DNA of 64,000 nucleotides from Cymodocea nodosa (taxonomy: Eukaryota > Streptophyta > Magnoliopsida > Alismatales > Cymodoceaceae): the NCBI GenBank assembly GCA_036874045.1, contig CM072341.1:11172501-11236500 (forward strand), in the 5' to 3' direction. Made by a program: the position numbers and the translations under genes. The notes below the pieces were generated by a model, which was given only the letters and a program-made list of their open reading frames with translations, was not told the DNA's origin and did not search any database. Positions 21,277-31,876 of this stretch are shown here, piece by piece; the first letter of the stretch is position 1; each line of letters opens with the position of its first letter.

Positions 21277-24095
21277 ATACTAAAAGGCTCATTAGTTGTT
21301 ATGAAGGGAACCAAATCTGGTCCCTTATACATTTTATAGGGCACTCCAATTGTTGGCGCAGCTACATCAACTATATCTGGTCAACAAGATTTTTCTGTCA
21401 TGTGGCACTCAAGGATGGGTCATTTGGGGTAGAAAGGAATGCATAAACTAAGTAGTCTAGGCAAGTTTGATGGGCACAAGGTTGCTTGTATTGACATGTG
21501 CAAGCATTGTGTCTTTGGCAAACAGAAAAAAGTGTCATTTGCATGCAGTCAGCATAGGTTCATGGGAGTTCTTGATTATATTTATGATGATTGTTGGGGG
21601 CCTTCACACCAACCTTCTATTGCAGGTTCCAGATATTTTCTTTCTATCATTGACTGTCATTCAAGGATGAACTGGGTTTTCTTTTTGACACACAAAAGTG
21701 AAGCTTTTTCTTGCTTCAAGCATTGGAAGAAGCAGGTAGAAAACCAAACAGACAGAAAGGTAAAATATCTTAGAACTGATAATGGTCTTGAGTTTTGTTC
21801 TCAAGAATTTGATAACTTTTGTAAAGATGAAGGCATTACACGGCATAACACTGTTAGGTATACCCATCAGCAAAATGGAGTGGCTGAAAGATTGAACAGA
21901 ACACTCCTAGAAAAGGCACGTTGTATGCTGTCTCATGCAGGTTTGAGCAAGAAGTATTGGGCAGAGGCTGTTAACACAGCTTCCTATCTGGTGAACAGGT
22001 CCCCTTCTAGTGCCTTAGATGGGAAGATACCTCTTGAGGTATGGTTGAAAAGATTTGCTAGTTATTCAAAGCTCAGAATTTTCGAGTGTCCAGCTTACTA
22101 TCATGTGAACAATGGCAAGCTGGAACCACATGCCAAGAAAGGCATATTTGTGGGCTATGGTGTAAAGGGATATAGGATATATGATATTGAATCTCACAAA
22201 GTAATATATAGCCATGATGTTACTTTTGATGAGAATTCTCTTTGGCAGGTAACAGATAAACTAACAGGTGAAACACCAAAAATTGAGCACACCCTTCCTG
22301 AACAGATGGAGATAGATGACGCACAACAGCTGCCTATCACTGATCAAGTTGAAATTAGAGAAATCTCATCTGAAACTCAAGAAAATGAAGTTGAGGAGGA
22401 AGAGGTGGAGCAACCACCACCAAGAACCATTAGCAAAGATCGTCCTAGAAGAGACGTTAGACCTCTGATTAGATATGGCTATGACAGTTTGGTTGCTTTT
22501 GCCTTACAAGTAGCAGTTGAGGTGGAGGATTCTGTTGATCCACCTACATATGAAGCTGCAATGAAAGATTCAGAAGCTGGTCTTTGGATGTCTGCTATGG
22601 AGGAGGAACTCCAATCTCTCCATAAGAACAAGACTTGGGAATTGGTGAAATGTCCAAAGAACACAAATATTGTTGGTTGCAAATGGGTCTATAAGAAGAA
22701 GATTGGGACTCAAGGCAATGTAGGTGTGCAGCACAAGGCAAGATTAGTCGCCAAAGGTTATTCACAGCGAGAAGAAGTTGACTTTAATGAGGTATTTGCT
22801 CCTGTTGTACGTCATACATTTATTATAATTTTGTTATTCATTACTGCAGCACAGAATTTAGAATTGGAACAACTAGATGTAAAGACGGCCTTCTTGCATG
22901 GTGAGTTGGAAGAAAATATTTGGATGGAACAACCAACAGGATTTGTGGTGAAAGGTAAATCTGATTGGGTGTGCAAATTAAATAAGTCCTTGTATGGACT
23001 TAAACAGTCACCATGACAATGGTACAAAAGGTTTGATGCCTTTATAATTAAAGTTGGTTTTAGACGCAGCAACTATGATTCATGTGTATATGTAAAACTC
23101 TTGATAAGAGTACACATGTTTATTTGTTATTGTATGTTGATGATATTCTTACAGCTGCGAAGAATATCAAAGTGATACAGGAGCTGAAGGACACATTAAA
23201 ATTAGAATTTGATATGAAGGATCTTGGTCCAGTTGGCAGAATTCTTGGAATGAAGATTAGGCGTGAAAGAAATTCTGGTAAGCTGTTTTTGAATCAATAG
23301 AAGTATATTGAGAAGATCCTTAGCAGATTTGGTATGGCTTCATGCAAAACCATTAGCATGCCTTATGACAGAAATGTCAAATTGTCATCTGTGATGTGTC
23401 CACAAACTAATTCTAAAAAGCTTGATATGTAGCGAGTTCCTTATACACAGGTAGTTGGAAGTCTTATGTATGCTATGGTATGCACTAGGCTTGATCTGGC
23501 ATATCCTTTGAGTGTTGTTAGTAGGTTCATGTCCAATCCGGGCAGGGAACATTGGAAAGCAGTTAAAAGGATATTCAGATATTTGAAAGGAACTCCAGGT
23601 GTTGGCTTGATGTATGCAGTAGATCAGGGTTATACTATGGTTGGTTATAAAAACTCAGACTATGTAGGTGATGTTGACAGAAGGAGATCATTATCTGATT
23701 ATGTCTTTACATTTGCAGGTTCTATTGTGAGTTGGAAATCAACTCTTCAGCCTACGGTATCTTTGTCCACAATTGAGGCTGAATATGTGGCTATGATAGA
23801 AGTTGCAAAGGAAGAGATTTGGTTGAAAGGCTTACTTGGAGACTTTGGTTGGTGCATTGATAAAGCTGATATCTTTTGTGATAGTCTTAGCGCTATTTGT
23901 CTCTCCAAAGATAATGTCTTTCATGATAGAACTAAACATATTGATGCTAAGTATCACTTCCTTAGAAATGAAGACAGGATAAAGATTATGAAGGTCAACA
24001 CAAAGGACAATTCAACTGATATGTTTACAAAGGGCGTTGTTGAAAGCAAGTTCAAGCATTGCTTGGACTTACTCAACGTCTATAGTTGCTGCTGA
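21277..24095 (+). pseudogene. integrase, reverse transcriptase and RNase H of T1
   Basis: Opens with KGSLVVMKGTKSG and the integrase zinc region WHSRMGHLG (amber for Gln) ... CIDMCKHC. The DDE core has D in DYIYDDCWGPS, D in LRTDNGLEF and E in NGVAERLNRTLLEKAR. One frame is open 21439-23016 (525 residues), through the integrase C-terminus and RT start ([31 protein letters not shown]), to a TGA where SP(R/W)QWYKRF is expected. A frameshift then leads to LLLYVDDILTAAKN (catalytic YVDD, about 23125), with amber codons at 23298 and near 23431. RNase H is at 23466-24095: SDYVGDVDRRRS, STIEAEYVA, IFCDSLSAI, RTKHIDAKYHF and MFTKGV. Four to five disabling changes; the catalytic residues I can see are retained. 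Confidence 0.92.
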
Positions 24096-24163
24096 CCCAC
24101 GTTGGGTCTTGGTGATCCATCACTTGTTTGTGGTGAAGATTGATGAAATACAAGGTGGAGATT

Positions 24164-24533
24164 TGTGATGCGTGTGTCTTCCATCAAGTATATGTATGTG
24201 TCTTTGTATATGGTTGTATTTCTTTGATAATTTGTACAGGGGCAAACTTGTCTTTTGTGTATCACCAACTATTGCCCCTATATATGTAAGGGGTCATCCA
24301 CGTCCAAGGGATGCCATGCCAAACCATCCCTTGATTTTGTTCTCCCCCTTCTTTGTACCAGCAACCATACAACAAGGAATCACGATAGATTGATCACCAG
24401 TGGACGTACCCATGTTGGGGAACCACGTAAATTTGTTGTTCTTCGAATTCTCCACTCGCAATCCTCTCTTCCACGCAGATCTCTTCTCCACGCTACCCCT
24501 AGATGCTCCACGTTTGTTTGATCTTTCCACATA
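24164..24533 (+). repeat. 3' LTR of T1
   Basis: Begins TGTGATGCG after a purine tract (CAAGGTGGAGATT, 24151-24163) and ends CTTTCCACATA, followed by the target duplication AGTCA. Confidence 0.85.
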
Positions 24534-24686
24534 AGTCATTTTTGCAACTTGTAGTCCATGAAAATATTTTTCTCTGACACAGTCTTTGATTTCCTTTGAT
24601 ACACAACTCAATCTGCATAGATCTTTAGCTGATAGGTTACTTAGTACTTCCCTCAATGCATCCAATGGTAATTTCATCAATTCCAT
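24534..24686 (-). pseudogene. F-box gene, 5' part (F-box domain)
   Basis: ATG at 24686 begins MELMKLPLDALREVLSNLSA, then KDLCRLSCVSKEIKDCV and a tail ending QVAKMT at the T1 insertion. The L-P-x(6)-L-x-x-L...D-L-C-R-L-S-C-V-S-K-x(2)-K pattern is a full F-box, the Skp1-binding domain of SCF ubiquitin ligases. The upstream minus strand (TTATGTTATATAG before AATCAG) resembles an intron acceptor, so a 5' exon may exist or may have been lost. With the pieces at 20172-20508, 18764-18849 and 17661-18109, the product would be about 325-340 residues, near normal for F-box/FBA proteins. Confidence 0.8.
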
Positions 24687-25007
24687 CTGTTCTGATTCTA
24701 TATAACATAAACAAAAATTTAATAGAGACAAAATTAACATAGCTACTTACACACCCTCGTGGAGTTAGGTCATAACTCAATAGACTAAGTTCGTTGAATT
24801 AAGTAATAACTCTATGATATTACTAACTATAATTAAACTTACATTTTTTTCTTTTTTATATTTTTGTACTTACTATATTATACATAGTTACTTTAGTTCT
24901 ACTACTTCATTCAGCTTTCCTCCCATAGGAGGTATCAATTTCATTAACAGTTCTATTGACAAGGTTTGGTACTACTTGCATTGGCAATCCTCCTATAGGT
25001 TTAACTT
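24687..25007. other. spacer between the two inverted F-box copies
   Basis: AT-rich, no convincing gene. It includes CTCGTGGAGTTAGG and AAGTTCGTTGAATTAAG, words typical of family-G LTRs, and a plus-strand open stretch ending IDKVWYYLHWQSSYRF that may be decayed F-box sequence. No LTR end or primer site is visible. Confidence 0.5.
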
Positions 25008-25330
25008 TTATTGATGATGATTTTATAGAAATATTACCTATACTGAGTGATATAGCTAAACCACCATTTATAGAATATGATAAAATTCAATTAGGAATGT
25101 GATATAATGAATATGATGATCCTACTTTATGTTTGATAAGATGGTGGGATGAGTTGAGGAAATTTCAAATATGGATTATGAAAGACCTAAATGAATGGAA
25201 GTGGGAAGAAGAATATATTGAAATAGATGTAGAAATAGAAATAGCTACATTATCTTGGAATAGAAGATGACCTTTTCTGCATTTCATTTCATTAATGGTA
25301 ATACACTCATATTTAGTATTGATAACATAA
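25008..25330 (+). pseudogene. second F-box 3' end, inverted copy
   Basis: Plus strand reads IDDDFIEILPILSDIAKPP, then QLGM, stop, YNEYDDPTLCLIRWWDEL, RKFQIWIMKDLNEWKW and SWNRR, stop, PFLHFISLM, ending with TAA at 25330. It matches 17661-17990 on the minus strand with few changes, but has TGA for Trp twice. Similarity starts abruptly near 25011 inside the coding region and continues past the stop into family-G sequence (25331 onward). The copy therefore lacks the F-box and is a partial duplicate in opposite orientation, about 7 kb away. Confidence 0.8.
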
Positions 25331-26962
25331 TGCAAGTTTACAAGCTAAAAAGGAAAACAGACTGCATTAAAATAGAATTAATAGCAAGAAGAATTATGCC
25401 TAAAAAGTTTGCATAGACTGACACGTTTATTCCATTTGTTACTACTTTTCAATCATGTTCTTAAATTATAATTCTGTGTTTTTAATGTTGTGTGTATTTT
25501 GCATTTATTTTTAGAAAAAAAAGGAAAGGAAAAGAAAAAATTTTAGTTTTAGTTTTATTTTATAAGAAAAAAAGAAATATCAATCCAGTTTGTTGGTATC
25601 TGTTCTAGGAAATCAACTGGCTTGCTTGTGAGCCACCAAAGGCATAGGAGTTTGTGTTCCACACAAGACATTGATTTAACAAGTTAAGTTGTTATTTTGT
25701 TATATATTTTGCTTATATTTGTGAATGAAAGGTTCTCAGGATCAAAAAATCAGAAAATATTGAAGGAGATACAAAAGGATAAGGTATGTAATTGATTACT
25801 TATCTTGAATTTACATTTCAACTAAGTTCGTTGAGTTAGATGCCAAGTCAATGAAACAATATTTATGCTTGCTATAATTACTATATTTATTGTAAAATCT
25901 TTTACATTGAGGACAATGCAAAATGTAGGTATGGGGGGGAGGTAATTAAAGTAATAGCCATGTAATTTTGTTAATTAGAGGAATTAGAATGGTATTTCAA
26001 AAGTTCTATTTGTGGAAATTGAAATTTTTTTTTTTGAACAAGAATTTGCTGTAACTATCCAATAATTGAAACTGTAAAATTTTTAAGAATTGCAACTGCT
26101 TGAATGTTATATTTATAATCTTATATAAGATGCTACAAATTTTATTATTCATACAAATCTAGATATAGTATCTTATGTTTTTGCTGAATTTTATGAGTAT
26201 AACAGTTTCATGATTTTAAAAAGAAAATGCTTAACTAAAACTTAGTAAATTATCTGAAATCCTGTAAAAGTTGGAATGTTGATTTTTGGATTAAATGAGA
26301 TGCATATGATCAAGGATACATTTAATTTGATTGATTAAACTTGTAGAATGATTTATGTGTAAATCTTATTAAACTACAGAAAAAGTATGAACTTATTGAT
26401 ATGGATTCATATTTTAAGTAAATAATAGAAGCATGACTATATGAGATTTGTGTTTTATTGCATCTGTATTAATGAAATACATACATATACTGTGTTGAAA
26501 AGAAAAAAAAAAAGAGAAAAACTTTGAGAGTTTATTGATTTGTTTGATCACGAGCCTTTTGTACTTGAGCAGATAGGTATGTAAGGATTGCTGACCTGAA
26601 AAAAGACTCTTTAAATCTGGCAACCTAAGATCTTGATCAGATCTAGGATTGTTGACTGAAAGCTTGATACATGGGTACACTAGAAAGCTCTTGTATGATT
26701 CAAGCTTGTGAAATTAACTTTTAAAGTACAAATATGCATATACTGTTCTGAAAAGATACAAGTGTTTTGTGAAGTATAGATATCTTTTGAATTGAGTATA
26801 TTTTCTGTTATCTAAAATTGCTGAAGTATGAATCTAGAATAGACTTTTGAAGTTGTTTATTTGAGATACAATTCTTTATTCTACTTGTCTTAATCATATT
26901 GAATTGGATTGTGTTTTGATTCGTATGTACTTGAAATTTATTCTGAAAATCATATTGGAAAA
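25331..26962 (+). other. non-coding 3' internal region of G2, first part
   Basis: Plus-strand counterpart of 17660-16005. It contains ACATTGAGGACAATGC and a G-run at 25931-25942, then the module shared with copia family A. The conserved core is 26545-26706, with AGGTATGTAAGG near 26575 and the inverted repeat CAACCTAAGATC ... GATCTAGGATTG. It is interrupted at 26962/26963 by A3, whose target duplication GAAAA is at 26958-26962. The uninterrupted site is preserved in the minus copy near 15990-16005. Confidence 0.8.
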
Positions 26963-27250
26963 TGTTGAGTATTTTGTTTTGATGATGTGTGCTAAATGAA
27001 AATAATCATATTTGCTCAATTACTATTGCTTGTGAAAAGAAATTAAAATCATCAATTAAATAGAGAAAAAGTTTACTAATATAAATACTTGTCTGTATTA
27101 GATCTGAAATTATACTAAGTTAATAACTAGTCGTTTCATTGCATTAATTTCTCATTTAACTAAACGTTAAGTTAACGTGTGTTTTTATTGAAAAGCATGA
27201 TATGTTTTAAAGTTATATTTTCTGTATCATGTATAGTGCACGTTTAGACA

Positions 27251-27720
27251 ACTCGTTAAGTTAGAGTATTATTTGTATAGAGGTCACGTGAGAACTCGTT
27301 AAGTTAGAGGCTTAAAGGTTAAATTAGGTCACGTGAGAACTCGTTAAGTTAGTGAGTAAAAGAAGAGATGAACTCATTAAGTTAGTGTTATACACGTGGT
27401 GAAATTATAAGTTATGAATGTTATATTTGTGTCACGTGAGGTGCACATGTTTAACTCGTTAAGTTAACATAACTAAACATGTTGAGTTGCTATATTGAAC
27501 ACTAAGGCAACGTGTTAGGTTAGCGTTATAAACTTAAGTTGTTATTTTTGCACGTGGTAAATTTCTTATTATAAAAACATTTGTTTATCACTAGTTCGTT
27601 AAGCTATCATAACACAACGGAGATGGTTCGTTGAGTTAAGCGTAACACCACAGACTTAGTTTGTTGAGTTAGCTACAGTACTAGTCACGTGAATTGGCAC
27701 ATGAGGAACTCGTTAAGTTA
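27251..27720 (+). promoter_or_regulatory. array of CTCGTTAAGTTAG words and CACGTG boxes in U3
   Basis: ACTCGTTAAGTTAG or near copies start at 27251, 27294, 27339, 27372, 27454 and 27708. CACGTG occurs at 27285, 27330, 27393, 27433, 27551 and 27686, often 4-5 nt before the word. Each word has the inner inverted repeat AACT-CGTTA-AGTT. CACGTG is the plant G-box (bHLH/bZIP sites), so an enhancer role is plausible but inferred. Confidence 0.65.
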
Positions 27721-28001
27721 GAAACGTTAAGATAGAAACGTTAAGTTATATATATACTTATGTTACTCGTTTAGTTAACATTAAAGTAACGACTTCTTAT
27801 TACACTAATGAAAAATTTTGGACAAGAAAGTTTATTTTGCAGGAAATTTTTCAGAGATCCAAGACTGATGATTAAAGAAAATTCAAAATGTAAACATGGG
27901 TCAGAACGTGTGTATTTCGATGAAGGAAAAAGAAAAGACGTGAAGAAGTGGAAAATTGGTAGTGATTAAATGTGGAGGATATGCATGAAATGAAAATACA
28001 A

Positions 28002-28008
28002 TATAAAA
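28002..28008 (+). promoter_or_regulatory. TATA box of the A3 5' LTR
   Basis: TATAAAA in the context CAATATAAAAGGC; the same site is at 35202-35208 in the 3' LTR. It places transcription start about 30 nt downstream, so the 65-bp repeats fall in the RNA leader. Confidence 0.6.
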
Positions 28009-28149
28009 GGCATAGAATTCTCATTGATCAAATTATCCTTGCACACAAAATGAAAAATCTTTTCAAGGATCAAACAATCCCTGCACATCAAACGAAAAAT
28101 CTTTTTAGGGATCAAAAACACCTCTTTGAGGAAAATCTCTTAGGTGGAA

Positions 28150-28325
28150 GAAAATTCAGTGAAGCATAAAAAGGTAAGATATATGTCATTGAAGATTTAA
28201 AGTATCAAAAGAAAGAAAATTCAGTGAAGCATAAAAAGGTAAGATATATGTCACTGAAGATTTAAAGTATCAGAAGAAAGCAAATTTGGTGAAGCATAAA
28301 AAGACAAGATATTCGTTACTAAAGA
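28150..28325 (+). repeat. 65-bp tandem repeat in the LTR leader
   Basis: Units start at 28150, 28215 and 28280 (GAAAATTCAGTGAAGCATAA in the first two; the third is diverged and incomplete). Each has AGTGAAGC and, about 25 nt later, GTCACT or a variant, allowing weak pairing. The period is exactly 65. Confidence 0.8.
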
Positions 28326-28644
28326 ATTGCTGAAGAAAAAAGAGAAGATGAGGAAGAAGAAGAAGAAAGATCTCAAATAGGGAGAAATATTTTAAATTCC
28401 GTAAATTAGTTTTCTCTGTTTGTAGTTATGAAATTGTTTAGATGATACATGGTATCGAGATACAATTGCATCTACAATTTTTGAGGAAAATTGAATTGTA
28501 TATGGTAATTGAAACTTTGAATAAAAATGATTTTATGAAAACAATGTCTCGACTTGTTTTTGAGTTTTAAAGTTTCAATTATATTCAATTGTTTTTGAAA
28601 AACACAATTCACCCCCTTCTTGTGTAGCCATACGGTCCTACAAG

Positions 28645-28656
28645 TGGTATCAGAGC
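28645..28656 (+). other. primer-binding site of A3
   Basis: TGGTATCAGAGC, initiator tRNA-Met type, two bases after the LTR end at 28642. Confidence 0.92.
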
Positions 28657-28842
28657 TTTGTTAATAATCTTTGATATAAAATCGATACCAACTTATTTAA
28701 TATGATTGCTTATTCTGCCTTCCTTGTTTTTAAACAAACACTAATATCTGAGCATATGTTTAACTTTTTTGATATAAGGCTCAAGTTGTTTTAAAGTTTT
28801 TAGACTATTTAAAATCAAATAGGTTGAAAAATCTAAGGTAAG

Positions 28843-29960
28843 ATGGCTACTGGAAATGGTAATTTTTCTTTATATGAAGGCCAAAATCTTAATCGTCCTC
28901 CTTTATTTGATGAAATACATTTTGAATATTGGAAATATAGGATGATTGTTTTTCTTCAAAGTATAGATCATAAGTTGTGGTTCATGATTTCTAAATCATA
29001 TACTCCGTTATCTACCCCTTATAATTCTTGGACAATTATTGAAAAAGAAAATGAAACTCTGAATGCTTAGGGCATAAATATTTAATTTTGTGCATTGAGT
29101 TATGAATAGTTCAGTAAAGTGTCGGCATATATATCTGCTTATGAGGTGTGGCATGCATTAGAAGTTTCATATGAAGGTACTTCTCAAGTTAAAGAGACTA
29201 AAATAAACATATTGATTCATAAGTATGAACTCTTTAAGATGCATGAAGACGAAAGTATTTCTAAAATGTTTTCCAAATTTCTTGATATCATAAACTCTTT
29301 AAGATGCTTAGGAAAGAATTTTGAACAGAAGGATTTGGTGAGGAAAATTCTCAGATCCCTAAGTTCTAAATGGTCTTAGAAAGTAACATCAATTATGGAA
29401 TCACGAGATTTAAATGTTTATACCATAAATGAACTTATTGGAAACTTAACAGCTTATGAAGTTCAATTAAATGAATCACTGAGTCACAACAAACCAAAAA
29501 TGAAGAAAGAAATAGCCTTTGAAATTAATTCAAATTCTGATATATCTACTGATTCTAACAAGGATTTGATTTTGCTGACTAGGAAATTCATGAAAGCATA
29601 GAAAGCTAGGAAACAGCAAAGGAACAGAAATGACAAACTCTCAACGTTAAAATCATTGAATGACAAGAATTCTTCATCCAAAAAGTATGTATGTTACAAT
29701 TGTAAGAAACCTGGACATCTTTCTCTAGATTGTCCTATAAGGAAAAATGAAAAGCAAAGTAGGACAAATTAGAAGAAGACGACTGAGAAAACTCAGAAAA
29801 AGTTTTACAAGAAAAAGGCTTTGAAGGTCACTTGGGATGACACGTCTGAAGAGTCTGAATTTGAGGAATCATCATCAAAATCTTCACATTCAGAAGGAGA
29901 ACAAGAGTTAGAAGATGTTGCTCATGTGTGCTTCATGGTAGATGAGTATGAGGAGGAAAC
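28843..29960 (+). pseudogene. gag of A3
   Basis: ATG 28843 begins MATGNGNFSLYEGQNLNR. The frame is kept throughout but broken by amber codons at 29068, 29377, 29599 and about 29770, mostly where Trp or Gln is expected. The UBN2/capsid-like part spans 29119-29500 (VSYEGTSQVKETKINILIHK). The zinc knuckle CYNCKKPGHLSLDC is at about 29690-29731. Then come KVTWDDTSEESEFEES and VCFMVDEYEEET at the B2 insertion. The coiled-coil tail found in A1 and D1 is absent here. With B2 removed, gag joins protease in the same frame. Confidence 0.88.
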
Positions 29961-31270
29961 TGTTGGGAACGTATGACTTCACCAGAGGGGGGGTGAATGG
30001 TGATCAGAGTGTATTTAAGCCTATTTTTAACTTTACTAACTAATTTGATTAATCTGTTTGCACAAGTACTAATCAGATATAAATAACATGCACAGTAGAA
30101 ATAAAAGTAAGAAACACAAGGGAATTTTAGGTGGTTCACCAACTTGGCTAGTCCACCCCCAAGGATTGCTTGGGCTTCACTAAGTGTTTCAACCAACACT
30201 TACACAGTTGCTTTCAGGTCGAAGCAAGAACCAAACACTTGAGCTTTCAGGTCGTAGCTCTAACCAACCACATAGAAGTTTTCAGGTATAAACTCCAAAA
30301 AACCAACCTCTTGAGTTTTCAGGTCAAAACTCAAACCAACAACTAAATGAAGCTTTATGGTTGAAGCCACGAACCAAATGATCCTTCTTGGATCGAACTT
30401 TTAGCACATGGAGAGCTTTAATAATCTTCTTGTAAATCCAGCTTTCAATCGATTCTATGTTGTAGTCAATCTAAATTGAGCCTTTCTTCTATAACAGTAA
30501 TTGATCTGCAATGTATACTGTATCTCTATATATAATTGTATCTGTAATCTCACACTTCAGCTCTACTGAATATTGAATGATTTGTCTGTATTTATGCTTG
30601 AACTACCAACGATCATATTTTCTCCTCAACGGATTTATTCTATTGTACTTGTTGAGTTTGCAGATCCAAATATGGTAAGTTATTATTATAAAGGTATCTC
30701 AAGATAACCTTTCGATCTTTTCAAACTTTCGGATAGTTAGTAGTGTAACTCTCCGAAGGATGATCGTAACTCACCGAAAATCCACTTAAGTTTATTTGTC
30801 ACGTGAGATTTAAGTTATACACGTGAAGTACTTAAAGTTTGGATACTTGTAGTTGTAACTCACCGAAATTCTCCTGACTATCAGATAGTTAGCTACAGTA
30901 CCTCTCCGATTTTCTTCTTCTAAGCTTCCGACGGTTGTCTTCTCATTTCTGCACGTGCATAATACAATAACTTAAGTTCCGGATAGTTAAAACTGTAACT
31001 CACCGAAACTTTCTATTTTTCGGATAGTTAGCTTTCTAACTCTCCGATCATTCAACCAACTACCTTTCATAACTCTCTGAAGGCTTTATGATTTCGGATA
31101 GTTATTCTTCTAACTGTCTGATTTTCCTATAGCTCTATAGCAGTATCTTCTAGAACTTTCTGCATCTGTTTGTCTACCTTCTGATCTTTTGCTGAGCTGT
31201 CATATTTGTGAAATACAATTTGGTTTCCTTACATAGGTTTTGGCATTATCAAAATACTAGGGTCCTAACA
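29961..31270 (-). mobile_element. solo LTR B2 (family B) nested in A3
   Basis: TGTTGGGAACG at 29961 to GGGTCCTAACA at 31270, 1310 bp, flanked by a perfect GAAAC duplication (29956-29960, 31271-31275). I orient it minus by the G-run at 29986 (C-run near the 3' end). It holds the hairpin array at 30208-30394 and dense TTCGGATAGTTA / TAACTCACCGAAA pairs at 30710-31110. It interrupts the gag-protease junction of A3, so it is younger than A3. Confidence 0.93.
30208..30394 (-). repeat. hairpin array in solo LTR B2
   Basis: Plus-strand reading: 30208-30227 TTGCTT/AAGCAA; 30241-30260 GAGCT/AGCTC; 30277-30294 AGTTT/AAACT; 30311-30334 TTGAGTTTT/AAAACTCAA; 30352-30367 GCTT/AAGC; 30380-30394 GATCC/GGATC. 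The first four share the loop word TCAGGT, and AACCAAC spacers recur. Counterpart of the array in B3. Confidence 0.85.
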
Positions 31271-31876
31271 GAAACAACATCAAAATGGATCTTGGACAGT
31301 GGAGCGTCAAGTCACATGACTGGACAGAAAAGTCTACTACAAAATTTTATAAATACCATGAAAGGAAGTGTAACATTTGGAAACAAAAGCAAAGATAAAA
31401 TCATAGGTATGGGCAATGTTTAAATAACTCCTACTTTTGTTATTTCGAATGCACTATATGTAGAAAACCTAGGATTTAATTTGCTGAGTCTTATAAAACT
31501 AACTAAAAATAGATATTATGTAGTGTTTGAAGATAATGTATGCAAAATTATTGATAAAAATACAGATGAAATTAAGTTTATTGCTAAAAGAAAAGGTTCT
31601 ATATGTATTTTATCTTTACCTTCTAGTGTAGTTGATTTAAATTCATGTTTGCTAGCTGAAACTAGTGATGCATATCTGTGGCATAGAAGAATTGGGCATA
31701 TAAATATGGAACTATTACATAAACTATCTAGAAAACATTTAGTGAGAGGTTTACCAAAGATTCAATACTCAAAGGACTTTTTGTGTGATGCATGTGAGTT
31801 AGGTAAACTTCATAAAAACTCTTTTAAATCTAAAATTGATATTTCAAGCAAGAGAGTCTTATACATATTGCTGTAG
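31271..31876 (+). pseudogene. protease and GAG-pre-integrase of A3
   Basis: Resumes as ETTSKWILDSGASSHMTG, the copia aspartic protease active site. An amber follows GMGNV near 31421, then the frame continues ISNALYVENLGFNLLSLIKL and KFIAKRKGSICILSLPSS. The integrase zinc region has YLWHRRIGHINMELLHKL and LCDACELGKLHKNSF (H-H-C-C). It breaks off after KIDISSK at about 31867, where the third-ORF sequence IAVDK-type begins; GCTGTAGA at the join suggests a short-homology deletion. Confidence 0.88.

Larger units (their letters stand above)
20509..24533 (+). mobile_element. copia element T1 (TNT1-94-like), gag-deleted
   Basis: Two LTRs of about 370 bp (20509-20881 and 24164-24533) flank 3.3 kb of internal sequence. 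AGTCA at 20504-20508 and 24534-24538 is a perfect target duplication within the F-box coding sequence. gag and protease are absent; in their place is a leader segment lying in inverted orientation (20896-21272). The remaining internal part runs from the GAG-pre-integrase region to the end of RNase H. A second, fuller copy in the opposite orientation is T2 (39672-45550). Confidence 0.92.
26963..28642 (+). repeat. 5' LTR of A3
   Basis: TGTTGAGTATTTTG to ACGGTCCTACA, 1680 bp. U3 holds the word array at 27251-27720. A TATA box lies at 28002-28008. The leader holds a 65-bp tandem repeat and a GAAGAAGAAG stretch. The 3' tail is TTCACCCCCTTCTTGTGTAG, a pyrimidine-rich end also seen in families B, D and E. 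Confidence 0.92.

Noticed and set aside
25331-26962. Long non-coding stretch as a host intron or promoter of the F-box gene
   Set aside because: It is repeated elsewhere beside retroelement LTRs and contains Athila-type polypurine and post-pol signatures.
28645-28656. tRNA gene remnants at TGGTATCAGAGC sites
   Set aside because: Only 12 nt match a tRNA 3' end, always next to an LTR; these are primer-binding sites.
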